Positions 35,962-44,824 of a stretch of DNA of 64,000 nt are shown here, one piece after another. Source of the stretch: Corallococcus carmarthensis. Its GTDB lineage: Bacteria > Myxococcota > Myxococcia > Myxococcales > Myxococcaceae. The stretch lies in the NCBI RefSeq assembly GCF_003611695.1, contig NZ_RAWE01000003.1, positions 1 through 64,000 on the forward strand. The letters run 5' to 3'. Every line of letters begins with the position of its first letter. The stretch's first letter is position 1. The notes below the pieces were generated by a model. That model worked only from the letters and a program-made list of their open reading frames with translations. It was not told the origin of the DNA and did not search any database. Made by a program: the position numbers and the translations under genes.

Positions 35962-36865
35962 ATGATGCCTTTCATGAAGCAGGGAATGACGCTCGTCCTT
36001 GGAGCGGTCCTGGGTGTGGGCGCCACCGGAGTGGCGACAGGGTTCCTCCCCGAGCAGGCCCGGTCGGGGCCCGTGGCGACACAGGGGCAGATCCACGATG
36101 ATTATGGCGAGTATGACTTGGGCCCCGAGGGGTACGTGGCCCAGTCGGACGTCATCGTCACGGGCCGCATCACCCGGGTCCTCGGCGCACGAACGGAGAC
36201 GCGGGGGAGCAAGAACCCGCGGTACTCCCACCAGCTGGAGCTCGAGGTGGACGAGGAGCTCTACCGGAACACGGAGCGCGTGCCCGGCGAGCGGAGCGCG
36301 CGTCTGGTCATCTCCGTGCCCGCGGCGGGAACGGACCTCTCCACGGGGCGCCCACATCGCGGCCCCGGGCGGAGGCACGCACCTGTTCTTCCTGAGGCGC
36401 TCACCGCTCGTTCCGGGAGCCTTCGTCCTCCTGCACGGGGAGAACGGGCGCATCGACCTGACGGGCCCCTCGGTACGGCACGAGGTGCTGCGCGGCGGCA
36501 CGCCCTCCGCCGTCCTCGACGAGGTGCGGCGCTACGCCGCGACGGCGCGGGCCTCGCTTCCCTCGACGGTGCGCGAGTCGCTGGGTGCGCTGCCCGAGGG
36601 CGTGAAGCCGGGCCGGTTTTACGGGCGGAGCGACACGCCGGCCACGCTGCGGCAGACGCTGAAGACCCAGGCAGAAGGGGTGCCGGTGTTCGACGCGCTG
36701 CCGGAGGGCGCGGTGGCCTCGCGGCTCCACGTCCTCAACGTCGGGGACAAGTGCTTCGTGCGCATGCAGTGGGAGCCCGGTGCGGCCTCCGGACCGGTGG
36801 CGATCCATGTGAAGGACGCGACCCTCGCACCGACGTGTGAGGCATTGCTCGATAAGACCTTCTGA
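35962..36865 (+). pseudogene. frameshifted exported protein of unknown function
   Basis: The first part reads as a signal peptide (MKQGMTLVLGAVLGVGATG) and a beta-rich domain to LVISVPAAGTDLST. The frame then must move by one base at the four-G run 36345-36348, after which HIAAPGGGTHLFFLRRSPL continues to DKTF at 36865. With the extra base removed it gives about 300 residues with no internal stop. GGAG lies ten bases before the ATG at 35962. ATGs at 35965 and 35974 are alternatives. The second half contains a small proline-rich and Asp/Arg-rich part that I cannot name. It could be sequencing error, recent decay or slippage. No similar family recognised. Confidence 0.6.
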
Positions 36866-36871
36866 CCCACA

Positions 36872-36907
36872 CCACGGCCCGCTTCGAGCAGTCGGGGCGG
36901 GCCGTGG
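36872..36907 (+). terminator. hairpin terminator after the frameshifted exported protein
   Basis: Perfect 11-bp stem (CCACGGCCCGC / GCGGGCCGTGG) with a 14-base loop, 6 bp after the stop codon. No T-tract, as is common in GC-rich genomes. Confidence 0.75.
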
Positions 36908-36934
36908 CGGAGGATGACGGTCTATTGGGTCCAC

Positions 36935-36965
36935 GGACGTGTCAGGACCTGGCATTGACGTGTCA
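36935..36965. promoter_or_regulatory. tandem TGAC-N2-GTCA operator candidates
   Basis: Two sites 21 bp apart: a near match at 36935-36944 (GGACGTGTCA) and a perfect palindrome at 36956-36965 (TGACGTGTCA), 106 bp before the protease start. A closely similar pair with 20-bp spacing occurs at 53403-53432. Confidence 0.45.
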
Positions 36966-37070
36966 CGGGCCCGCGTGGACGAAACCGTGCCCCACGGGCA
37001 TCCAGGGAGGCCCAGGAGGCATGTCCCCTGCAATGCCTGCTTCGAACCTTCCGCTCGTGGAGCGTGTCCC

Positions 37071-38219
37071 GTGGCCCCCCTGCTCTCGAAGTCCCGCACG
37101 AAGTCTTCGCACCGCATCCGCGCGGTCCTGTCCCTGGGCGCGATGGGCGCCGCGCTGATGGGCGGCTGTGGTCCTCAGGACCTGCCCAACGCCGGCGTGG
37201 GGGAGGTGTCGCAAGAGATTGTGGGTGGCACCCCCGCGGCCATCACGGACTTTCCCTGGCAGGCCTCCCTGCGGACAGCGAACGGCTCGCACTTCTGTGG
37301 CGGTGCCATCCTGGGCCCCTGGTACATCCTCACCGCGCAGCACTGCGTCGTCGGCAGGAACCCGGCAAGCGTGAGCATCGGGGTCGGCAGCGCGACGCGC
37401 AGCACGATGGCGTCCACGGGGCAGGTGGTGCAGGTAGCCGACTTCCTGTTGTACCCGGGGTACAACTCCAGCACGGTCGACAAGGATGTTGCGCTCGTGC
37501 GGCTCGCCTCTCCGTTGACCTTGAACACCACCACGGTGAAGGGCATCACCATGGCCACGGCGGCGGACGTGACGGCCGGCCGGACCAACCTGGGCGTTAT
37601 CGCCACCGCGACGGGCTGGGGTATCACGGCCCAGGGGGGCACCCCTCCGGATGACCTGAGGACGGTGGACCTGCCCATCAGCGCGTACACGAATCCCCCC
37701 GTTCCGTTGACCGCGTTCATGCTCGCCGCGGGCGGCGTTGCGGGGCAGAGCGCTTGTGACGGGGACAGCGGGGGTCCGCTGGTTGTCAACGGTGCGTCGG
37801 GGAAGATCCTGGCGGGACTCGCGAGCTGGGTCGTGAACTGCGTCCAGGCCAGCCACCCGACCGTTTTCGCCCGCGTCTCGGCCATCGAACCGTGGGTGAC
37901 GAACATCCGCGCCCGTCCCGTCACCCCGCGCCTGTCCGAAGTCCTGTCAGTCCCCGCGGGGACCGGGTGGGCCCATTACACCTTCACCGTCGCGGCGGGC
38001 ACCCCTTCGCTCAACGCGCAGTTGGTGGGGGGGACGGGCGAAGCAGACCTCTACGTCCACAGCGCCATGCCCACGACGAGCACGTACACCTGCCGCTCGA
38101 ACCAGAGCGGCAACGCGGAGTACTGCACCATTTCCAGCCCCGCCGCTGGCACCTGGTACGCCTCCGTGCGCAGCGTCTCGGGCGTCTCCAACACGGCGCT
38201 GCGCGTGACGACCTACTGA
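37071..38219 (+). CDS. trypsin-like serine protease with C-terminal PPC domain
   Basis: 382 aa exported S1-family protease. Signal peptide with possible lipobox LMGGC, short pro-segment, then IVGGTPA at the trypsin activation point. The triad is complete: His in LTAQHC, Asp in DKDVALVRL, Ser in CDGDSGGPL. The last 110 residues (AHYTFTVAAG, EADLYVHSAMPTT, GTWYASV) are a bacterial pre-peptidase C-terminal domain, often found on secreted proteases of this group. GTG at 37071 is chosen because GGAG lies eight bases upstream and it places the signal peptide at the N-terminus. The tandem TGAC-N2-GTCA sites lie upstream. Likely extracellular digestion of prey or matrix protein. Confidence 0.92.
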   Translation: MAPLLSKSRTKSSHRIRAVLSLGAMGAALMGGCGPQDLPNAGVGEVSQEIVGGTPAAITDFPWQASLRTANGSHFCGGAILGPWYILTAQHCVVGRNPASVSIGVGSATRSTMASTGQVVQVADFLLYPGYNSSTVDKDVALVRLASPLTLNTTTVKGITMATAADVTAGRTNLGVIATATGWGITAQGGTPPDDLRTVDLPISAYTNPPVPLTAFMLAAGGVAGQSACDGDSGGPLVVNGASGKILAGLASWVVNCVQASHPTVFARVSAIEPWVTNIRARPVTPRLSEVLSVPAGTGWAHYTFTVAAGTPSLNAQLVGGTGEADLYVHSAMPTTSTYTCRSNQSGNAEYCTISSPAAGTWYASVRSVSGVSNTALRVTTY

Positions 38220-38564
38220 GCCTTGGCAACGGAGGCCAGCACGCGCCGCCTGCGCGATGCCCCACCCGCAACGCCGCACCGTGGCATCGGGGCCGTGGCA
38301 CTGGGAGTACCGGCCCCGGAACGGCGAGGACGGCCTGGTGCGACCGTTGGACGTGCAACCGCCTGCACCCCGGGTCGGTCAGGATGCGAGCTGAACGCCC
38401 GGCCGGGCAAGCCGCCTGGAAAAGTTCAATGATTCCAGGCCCCTGGCGATTCGACGCTCCTGGCCCGCGCGTGTAATCCTGGAAAACGAGTCTCAAGCAA
38501 CTCGCGCGCTTCGCGTCCGATAATCAGTTCAAGTTCCGCCCCTTCCAAACCTACGAGGCCCACC
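38220..38564. other. intergenic spacer
   Basis: 345 bp without a credible gene. It holds the hairpin at 38288-38318 and, near its right end, GAGG six bases before the next ATG. I see no clear promoter. Confidence 0.5.
38288..38318 (+). terminator. possible hairpin terminator of the serine protease gene
   Basis: 8-bp stem CGGGGCCG / CGGCCCCG with a 15-base loop, about 70 bp after the stop codon. No T-tract. Confidence 0.45.
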
Positions 38565-39593
38565 ATGGGTTTCCCCGACATCAAGCGCACCTTCAACGCC
38601 GTCCGCACCAACGTCCAGCAGACCTTCGAGGCCAACAAGCAGCTCGTGAAGGGCGGGATCGCGGTCGCGACGCAGGCGTCGAAGGCGATCAACTTCAGCA
38701 AGGACGCCTTCCAGCAGATCAAGAACATCAAGGACGGCGCCCAGGGCATCCTCGGGAAGACGAACCTGGACTTCGTCCGCAACCCGACCTTCTCCCAGGG
38801 CTTCAAGGGGCTGACCAAGTTCGGCGCGCAGATGGGCGCCGCCATGCGCTACGCGGGCATCCCCGGCGCGGTGGCCGCGGGCGCCACGGCCTTCAAGGAC
38901 GTCCGCCAGGCCATCCGCTCCGGCAGCAAGGACGACATCATCACCGCCACGCGCTCCTCCCTGGACGCGGCCAAGTCCACCATCTCCGCCGCGACGGGCG
39001 GCATCGTCGGCAGCAAGGTGATGGGCGGCGTGCTGGGCGGCAGCATCTTCAAGGGCAAGCTGGACGCCGGCAAGGCGGCCTTCGACACCTTCAAGAAGGC
39101 GCTCCCCAACGCCAGCGACGACGTGCTCAAGGCCGTCAAGGGCGCCGCCACCAAGGGCATCATGGAGGGGGCGTCGCTGAAGAACGTGGGCCGCGCCGTC
39201 ACCACCGCCGCGGGCGACGCCGCGAAGGCGGGCAGCACGCTGGCCAAGGGCATCCTGGGCAGCGGGACGCGCTCCGCCGCCAAGGCCGCGCTGTCCACGG
39301 TGGGCCGCGAGGCCGGTGAGGCCGCCCTCAAGCAGGGCGCGAAGGCCGCCGCGGGCACCGCCGCCAAGGCGCTGGGCCGGTTCGCCCCGGGCGTCAACGT
39401 GGCCATCGCCGCCGTGGACGTGGCCAACGCGGGCGCGACGCTGATGGACAAGAACGCGGGCGTCGGCAAGAAGGTGACGTCGGTCATCACCGCGGTGGGC
39501 TCCATCGCCGCGGCCACCAACATCCCCATCGTCAGCCAGGTGGGCGCCGCGGTCTCCACGGTGTCCAGCATCGTGGGCGCCTTCTTCAAGTAA
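38565..39593 (+). CDS. Ala/Gly/Lys-rich helical protein of unknown function
   Basis: 342 aa, no signal peptide, no recognisable family. After 100 residues with normal composition (DIKRTFNAVRTNVQQTFEA) it becomes extremely rich in Ala, Gly, Lys, Ser and Val with few aromatic residues. Repeating units such as AAKAALSTVGREAGEAAL and GKAAFDTFKKAL look amphipathic, and hydrophobic glycine-zipper-like stretches fill the C-terminus (VNVAIAAVDVANAGATL, then IPIVSQVGAAVSTV). Such composition is seen in secreted pore-forming or membrane-inserting proteins and in some contact-dependent toxins, but this is only resemblance. GAGG lies six bases before the ATG. It is followed by a trigger-factor paralogue on the same strand, which could help keep it soluble. 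Confidence 0.75.
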   Translation: MGFPDIKRTFNAVRTNVQQTFEANKQLVKGGIAVATQASKAINFSKDAFQQIKNIKDGAQGILGKTNLDFVRNPTFSQGFKGLTKFGAQMGAAMRYAGIPGAVAAGATAFKDVRQAIRSGSKDDIITATRSSLDAAKSTISAATGGIVGSKVMGGVLGGSIFKGKLDAGKAAFDTFKKALPNASDDVLKAVKGAATKGIMEGASLKNVGRAVTTAAGDAAKAGSTLAKGILGSGTRSAAKAALSTVGREAGEAALKQGAKAAAGTAAKALGRFAPGVNVAIAAVDVANAGATLMDKNAGVGKKVTSVITAVGSIAAATNIPIVSQVGAAVSTVSSIVGAFFK

Positions 39594-39598
39594 GCGTT

Positions 39599-39615
39599 CA
39601 AACCCTCGCGGTTTG
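39599..39615 (+). terminator. small hairpin after the helical protein gene
   Basis: 6-bp stem CAAACC / GGTTTG with a 5-base loop, 5 bp after the stop codon. Weak, and may only attenuate read-through to the trigger-factor paralogue. Confidence 0.35.
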
Positions 39616-39717
39616 TCAGAGCGGCTCGGCTGGACTAGATCTCAGTCCATGCCGAGCCGTCGCTTTGTTCCCCATTGGCGCGGACGCGGACACGTCGTCT
39701 ATCTCCCGGGAGCATTC

Positions 39718-40803
39718 GTGACCCCCCCTCAAGGGACTGCAGGATCCGGCCGCGGTGTCGAGCGACTGCTGAAGATGAGCCCGGTGGTGAGCAGCGTCTC
39801 CGCCGAAGCTCTCAAGCTTCCCAGCGTGCAGGCCCCCTCCCTGGAGGGCATCGCCGTGAGCGTCCCCACCCCGGACGACCTCACGGAAGAGGACCTGCTG
39901 CGCGCCTTCCACGAGAAGCGCCGCGCCCTGGCCACCACGCGCGAGCGTCAGAAGGGCGAAGCGCTGGAGCCGGGCGACGACGTCCAGCTCAACATCGTGG
40001 GCTATTGCGACGGCAAGCTCATCCCCTTCTCCGCGCGCTTCGGCATGACGACGGAGCTGGCGCCCATCGAGGCGCTGCCCGGGTTCTGCGAGGCCCTGGC
40101 GGAGGGCGGCAAGGTGGGCGAGTCCATGCAGATCGCCCTGGAGCTTCCGGCGGACTACCCGGTCGAAGGCCTCCAGGGGAAGCCCGCCCGCTTCCTGGTG
40201 GACATCGTCGGCGCCCACCAGGTGACGATGCTTCCGGACAGCTCCCCGGAGTTCCTCCAGAAGCTGGGGATGGGCAGCACGCTGGAAGAGGTGTTCGCCA
40301 ACATCCGCGAAGAATTGGAGGACGAGGTCGCGGGGCAGCTCTGGGCTCGGGCCCAGGACATGGTCCTGGACGAGGTGGCCCGGCGCGCGCCGGTGGAGCT
40401 TCCCCGGGTGCTGGTGGAGGAGGAGCTCCGCCGCCGCTGGGTCCAGGCCGAGGGCCAGGCCATGGTCGCCTACCACTTCGACGTGGACGAGCAGCAGGAA
40501 GCGCTCCAGGGGTGGCTCACGGACCCCACCACGCGCGCGGACACCGAGCGCCGGTTGCACATCGGCATCGCGCTGAAGGCCGTCACCGAGGCGGAGAAGC
40601 TGCAGCTCACGCCGGAGAAGCTGGAGCAGCTGATCCGCGACTACGTGGAGCCCTTCGGGTTGAGCGCGGAGGACGCCCACGCCGCCCTGCGTGAGTCGCC
40701 CGAGACGACACGCCGCCTGGCCGAGCTGGGCTGGTACCTGCTCGCCGTGGAGCACGTCATGAACAAGGCGAAGGTCACCTTCGAGGGCGCGGAGCAGGGC
40801 TGA
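39718..40803 (+). CDS. trigger-factor-like peptidyl-prolyl isomerase lacking the ribosome-binding domain
   Basis: About 361 aa. The FKBP-type domain (VQLNIVGYCDGKLIPF, then ALPGFCEALAEGGKVGES and LQGKPARFLVDIVGAHQ) and the helical C-terminal domain (LGMGSTLEEVFANIREELED and RVLVEEELRRRW) are those of trigger factor. What should be the N-terminal ribosome-binding domain with its GFRxGKxP motif is absent, as only about 65 unrelated residues precede the isomerase part. Start uncertain: GTG 39718 has GGGAG five bases upstream. ATG 39649 would add 23 residues without a ribosome site. It is probably a paralogue with a dedicated client rather than the housekeeping chaperone. It lies 124 bp after the helical protein gene. 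Confidence 0.82.
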   Translation: MTPPQGTAGSGRGVERLLKMSPVVSSVSAEALKLPSVQAPSLEGIAVSVPTPDDLTEEDLLRAFHEKRRALATTRERQKGEALEPGDDVQLNIVGYCDGKLIPFSARFGMTTELAPIEALPGFCEALAEGGKVGESMQIALELPADYPVEGLQGKPARFLVDIVGAHQVTMLPDSSPEFLQKLGMGSTLEEVFANIREELEDEVAGQLWARAQDMVLDEVARRAPVELPRVLVEEELRRRWVQAEGQAMVAYHFDVDEQQEALQGWLTDPTTRADTERRLHIGIALKAVTEAEKLQLTPEKLEQLIRDYVEPFGLSAEDAHAALRESPETTRRLAELGWYLLAVEHVMNKAKVTFEGAEQG

Positions 40804-40823
40804 GGCGGCCTTGGCTTCGTGTG

Positions 40824-41234
40824 TCAGCTCTCGCTGAACCACAGGCCCAGGCCGCCCAGCAGGCCCAGGCCCAGGAACATCACGGCCAGTCCCCACGTCT
40901 GGCGGCGCGACCACCGAAGCCCTTCGCCGTACCGGTGGCCACACCACAGGATGAGGACGGCGAACCCCAGGCAGATGGACGCGGGCCCGGCGGCGACCAG
41001 CATCCGGCGGGCCGTGCCGCTCACGTCCGCGACCGCCAGCACCGCCAGCGGCCAGAAGCCCACGACGAGCACGCCCAGCACCAGCCAGAAGGCCCCCCGC
41101 CCTTCCCAGGTGTTCAGCTCCAGGTAGTCCACGACGCGCCGCCACCAGGTGCGGGGCGGTTCCGGGGGCGGCGGCTCGGGGCTGCGCTGGGAGTTGTCGG
41201 GGAACACGGGCGTCTTTTCTAGCACGGGGGCCAT
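40824..41234 (-). CDS. small membrane protein of unknown function
   Basis: 136 aa. A proline-rich cytoplasmic start is followed by three hydrophobic segments (GAFWLVLGVLVVGFWPLAV, the segment with GPASICLGFAVLILWC, and VMFLGLGLLGGLG), so probably three membrane spans. No family recognised. ATG at 41234 is taken because the upstream extension is antisense-like noise. It begins 19 bp after the stop of the kelch gene on the same strand and may be transcribed with it. It converges on the trigger-factor paralogue. Confidence 0.7.
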   Translation of the reverse strand: MAPVLEKTPVFPDNSQRSPEPPPPEPPRTWWRRVVDYLELNTWEGRGAFWLVLGVLVVGFWPLAVLAVADVSGTARRMLVAAGPASICLGFAVLILWCGHRYGEGLRWSRRQTWGLAVMFLGLGLLGGLGLWFSES

Positions 41235-41253
41235 GGCCGGGAGACGTCCCGTG

Positions 41254-44200
41254 TCAGTACAGCTCCGCGCTGGCGAGGTAGGGCGCGGCGGTGCTGTTCT
41301 CGCCGCCCACCACGAGCAGTCTGCCATTGGCCAGCAGCGTGGCCGTGTGACCCCGGCGGGCCTGGATGAGCGAGCCGGTGCCGGACCACACCTTGAGGGC
41401 CGAGTCATACGCCTCGGCGGTGCCGAGGATGCCGGCGGTGCCCGCTCCGCCCACCACGAGCACCTTGAAATCGGGCATCCGCGTCTCCGTGAAATGGGAT
41501 CGGGCTTGCGCGAGCCCGGCCGCGGGGCGCCCGAGGGTCTGCGCGTTGCCCGGCGTGAAGGCCTCGGCCGTGGCGAGGGCGCCGCTGGCCCCCGCCCCGC
41601 CCATCACGAGCACCCCGCCGGTGTTCAGGAGCGTCGTGCCGTGCGCGTAGCGAGCCTGGGTGACGGAGCCCACGGCGGTCCAGGTGCCCGTGACCGGGTT
41701 GTACCGCTCGGCCGTGGCAACGGCAGCGGAGCCATATCCGCCCACCACCAGTATCTGCCACTCGGGAGCCGCGGGCACCGCGGTCGCCGTGTGGGTGTGG
41801 CGACCCGCGGTGAGTGAGCCCGTCGTGCTCCAGGTGCCCGTCTCCGCGTCATAGATCTGGGCCGTGGCGAGGGCGCCGCTGGGGCCAGAGCCTCCCGCCA
41901 CGAGCACCTTGGCCGTATTGAGAAGCGGGGTCGCGGTGTGGAGATAGCGGGCCGTCGTCAGCGAGCCGGCGGCGGTCCAGACGCCCGTGGCCGGGTCATA
42001 CACCTCCGCCGTGGCGAGCCGGGCACTGCCAAATCCACCCACCACGAGCACCCCGCCCGTCGCCAGCAGCGTCGCGGTGTGGGAGTAGCGGGCCTGGGCG
42101 AGCGCGCCCGTGGCGGACCACGTCCCGGTGACCGGATCATAGAGCTCCGCGCTCGCGAGCGCGCCGCTGGGACCCTGACCGCCCACCACGAGCACCTTGC
42201 CGTTGTCCAACCGCGTCGCCGTATGGAGGCGGCGGGCCTGCGCGAGCGCGCCGGTGGCGGTCCACGCGCCGACGGCCGGGTCGTACTCCTGGAAGCTGCT
42301 CAGGGGGCCGCTGGGTCCCGAGCCGCCCGCAATGAGCACCTTGCCGTCGGGCAGCAGGGTCGCCGTGTGCCAGGTGCGGCGCTGCGCGAGCGGGGCGAAG
42401 GAGCGCCAGGTGCCGGCCGCGGGGGTCAGGACCTCGGTGCTGGAGAGGATGTCGCTGGGGCCCTTGCCGCCCGCCACGAGCACCGTGCCATCCGGCAGCA
42501 GCGTCGCGGTGTGCTGGGAGCGGGCCACCGCCAGCGAGCCCGTCGCCGTCCAGACGCCGGTGGCCGGCGCGTAGAGCTGGGCGGTGGCAAGCGGGGCGCT
42601 GGCGCCAGCTCCACCCGCCACCAGCACCTTGCCGTCGGGCAGCAGCGTCGCCGTGTGGCTGGAGCGGGCCGCGGCCAATGCGCCCGTCGCCGTCCAGGCG
42701 CCAGTGGCCGGATCATAGAGCTGCGCGGTGGCCAGCGGGGCGGTGGCGCTCCTGCCGCCAACGACCAGCACCTTGCCGTTGGGCAGCAGCGTCGCCGTGT
42801 GGCTGGAGCGGGCCGCGGCCAGTGTGCCCGTCACCGTCCAGGTGCCGGTGGCCGGATCAAACACCTCCGAGGTCGCGAGGGGCGCGCTGGGGCCCTGCCC
42901 TCCCGCGACGAGGACCCGGCCGTCGGGCAGCAACGTCGCCGTGTGGACGCTGCGCGCCTGCGCGAGCGAACCCGTGGGACTCCAGGCGCCGGTCGCGGGG
43001 TCATACAGCTCGCAGGTCGCGAGCGGGCCGCTGGGGCCCTGGCCACCGGTGACGAGCACCCGGCCATCACTCAACGGTGTCGCCGTGTGGCTGGAGCGGG
43101 CCTGGGCGAGCGCGCCGGTGGTGGACGCGGTGTGGGTGAACGGGTCGTGCAGTTCGGCGCTGGCGACGGGGCCGTTGGGGCCCTGCCCTCCCGCCACGAG
43201 CACCCGGCCGTCGGCCAGCGGGGTCGCCGTGTGGAGCTGACGGGCCTCGGAGAGCGACGGCGGCGCGGTCCAGAAGCCGGTGGCCGGGTCGTACACCTCG
43301 GAGGTCGCGAGGCGGTAGCCGCCGGGGGCCAGCCCTCCCGCCACGAGCACCCGGCCATCGAGCAGCCTCGTCGCCGTGTGGAAGCCGCGAGCCTGCGTGA
43401 GCCAGCCGGTGAAGGAGGCGCCAGTCGCCGGGTCATACACCTCGGCACTCTTGGGGGCGCTGCTGGTGCTGTCGAATCCGAACGCCTCGTGTCCGCCCAC
43501 GAGGAGCACCCGGCCATTGGGCAGCGGCGTCGCCGTGTGCTGGGAACGGCCCTGGAGGCCGGTGGCGGCGGTGGCGGCCCAGACGCCGGTGACCGGGTTG
43601 TACGCCACGGCGGTGGCGTAGACGGTACCGCTGGGGCCACCCCCGCCCGCCACGAGCACCCGGCCATCGGACAGCAGCGTCAGCGCGGGAGCGTCACGGT
43701 AGTGAGGGAGTGCACCGGTCGCGGCCCACGTGCCGGTCGCAGGGGTGTAGAGCAGGGCCGAGGAGTAGTAGCTCGTACTGGAGGTGCTCAAGGACCTCCC
43801 GCCCACGAGCAGCACCTTGCCATTGGGCAGCAGCGTCGCCCGGTGTTCGTAGCGGATGTTGGGGAGTGAGCCGGTGGGGGTCCACGTGCCGGTGGCCGGG
43901 TCATACAGCTCGGCCGTGGCGAGCGCCGTGGGGATGTTCTCCATGGGGACGCCGGGCGGGTAGCGGCCGTATCCGCCCGCCACCAGCACCTTGCCATTGG
44001 GCAGCAGCGTCGCGGTGTGTGAGTAGCGGGCCTGGATGAGCGAGCCGGTGGCGGACCACGTCCCGGTGGCCGGGTCAAACAGCTCCGCGAGGGCGACGTT
44101 GCCGCTGCTCCCCGTCCCGCCAACCACGAGCACCCTGCCGTCGTTCAGCAAGGTCGCCGTGAGGTGACGGCGGAGCACCGCGAGCGAGCCGGTGGCGGAC

Positions 44201-44502
44201 CACGTGTTGGTGGCCGGGTCATACACCTCGGCCGTGACGAGCTCACCGCTGGGCCCCGTCCCGCCCACCACGAGCACCCTGCCGTCGGCCAGCAGCGTCG
44301 CCGCGTGCTCCGTCCGGACCGACGTCATGGAGGCCGTGAGGGGGAGCGCCATCGCCCCATCTCCTTCGTGTTCCGGCCCGGGCCCGCAGGCAAGAAGCGC
44401 GAGCGCGAGCGCCGCTGCCAGGTGGATGGTGCGATGACGAGGCCCGGGGGCTGCGGCGCGCGACGGAGTCGCTGCCAGGGAGAGGTGATGCATGGGGTTC
44501 AC
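41254..44502 (-). CDS. kelch-repeat (beta-propeller) lipoprotein
   Basis: 1,082 aa. A signal peptide ends in a lipobox LALLAC, then come 21 copies of a unit of about 49 residues. Each contains the core D/N-G-K/R-V-L-V-V/A-G-G and YDPATGTW or a variant. Twenty-one units would make three seven-bladed kelch propellers. Such proteins usually mediate surface binding or, in the galactose-oxidase branch, catalysis. I see none of the copper-radical residues needed for the latter. GTG at 44502 or ATG at 44493 could be the start, as neither has a clear ribosome site. It is divergent from the large hydrolase across a region with a 17-bp inverted repeat. The high repetition makes recombination or copy-number change likely. 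Confidence 0.9.
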   Translation of the reverse strand: MNPMHHLSLAATPSRAAAPGPRHRTIHLAAALALALLACGPGPEHEGDGAMALPLTASMTSVRTEHAATLLADGRVLVVGGTGPSGELVTAEVYDPATNTWSATGSLAVLRRHLTATLLNDGRVLVVGGTGSSGNVALAELFDPATGTWSATGSLIQARYSHTATLLPNGKVLVAGGYGRYPPGVPMENIPTALATAELYDPATGTWTPTGSLPNIRYEHRATLLPNGKVLLVGGRSLSTSSTSYYSSALLYTPATGTWAATGALPHYRDAPALTLLSDGRVLVAGGGGPSGTVYATAVAYNPVTGVWAATAATGLQGRSQHTATPLPNGRVLLVGGHEAFGFDSTSSAPKSAEVYDPATGASFTGWLTQARGFHTATRLLDGRVLVAGGLAPGGYRLATSEVYDPATGFWTAPPSLSEARQLHTATPLADGRVLVAGGQGPNGPVASAELHDPFTHTASTTGALAQARSSHTATPLSDGRVLVTGGQGPSGPLATCELYDPATGAWSPTGSLAQARSVHTATLLPDGRVLVAGGQGPSAPLATSEVFDPATGTWTVTGTLAAARSSHTATLLPNGKVLVVGGRSATAPLATAQLYDPATGAWTATGALAAARSSHTATLLPDGKVLVAGGAGASAPLATAQLYAPATGVWTATGSLAVARSQHTATLLPDGTVLVAGGKGPSDILSSTEVLTPAAGTWRSFAPLAQRRTWHTATLLPDGKVLIAGGSGPSGPLSSFQEYDPAVGAWTATGALAQARRLHTATRLDNGKVLVVGGQGPSGALASAELYDPVTGTWSATGALAQARYSHTATLLATGGVLVVGGFGSARLATAEVYDPATGVWTAAGSLTTARYLHTATPLLNTAKVLVAGGSGPSGALATAQIYDAETGTWSTTGSLTAGRHTHTATAVPAAPEWQILVVGGYGSAAVATAERYNPVTGTWTAVGSVTQARYAHGTTLLNTGGVLVMGGAGASGALATAEAFTPGNAQTLGRPAAGLAQARSHFTETRMPDFKVLVVGGAGTAGILGTAEAYDSALKVWSGTGSLIQARRGHTATLLANGRLLVVGGENSTAAPYLASAELY

Positions 44503-44824
44503 GCTTTCGGGGGTGTGGAGACTTCGAGTTGAAACAGTCCTTGTTCACCGGCATGGCCAAACACGATGCAGGCCCGCGCCTGGCCCTGAATCCAGCTCAA
44601 AATAATATTCTAGTTTTACCATGAATCCATCTGTAACCGGTAAGGCTATGAATTGTAGCCTTGCCGGTTACAATCCTCCTCGGCCGCGAGTCCCCTTCCT
44701 CCGTCCCTCCTCTGAGCGGCCCCTCCGTCCTTGCGTGGCACCGTGAGTGCAGCGGAGGCATTGCCACTCCATGACCGGGACCGGGGACATTCGCCTCCGG
44801 TTCCATCCCCGCATCGGAGGTTCC
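44503..44824. promoter_or_regulatory. AT-rich divergent region with a long inverted repeat
   Basis: 322 bp separate the kelch lipoprotein and the large exported hydrolase. The middle (about 44598-44672) is distinctly AT-rich for this genome and probably holds promoters for both. It includes the near-perfect inverted repeat listed separately. No gene seen. Confidence 0.5.
44632..44672. repeat. 17-bp inverted repeat with 7-base loop
   Basis: TGTAACCGGTAAGGCTA (44632-44648) and its reverse complement with one T/C difference (44656-44672), which leaves a G-U wobble in RNA. It lies between divergent promoters, where a terminator is not expected, so an operator or a small-RNA hairpin is possible. 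Confidence 0.85.

Noticed and set aside
39649-39718. RRFVPHWRGRGHVVYLPG stretch before the trigger-factor paralogue as a REP-associated transposase start
   Set aside because: Only a vague resemblance over a few residues and no transposase body. More likely non-coding upstream sequence read in frame.
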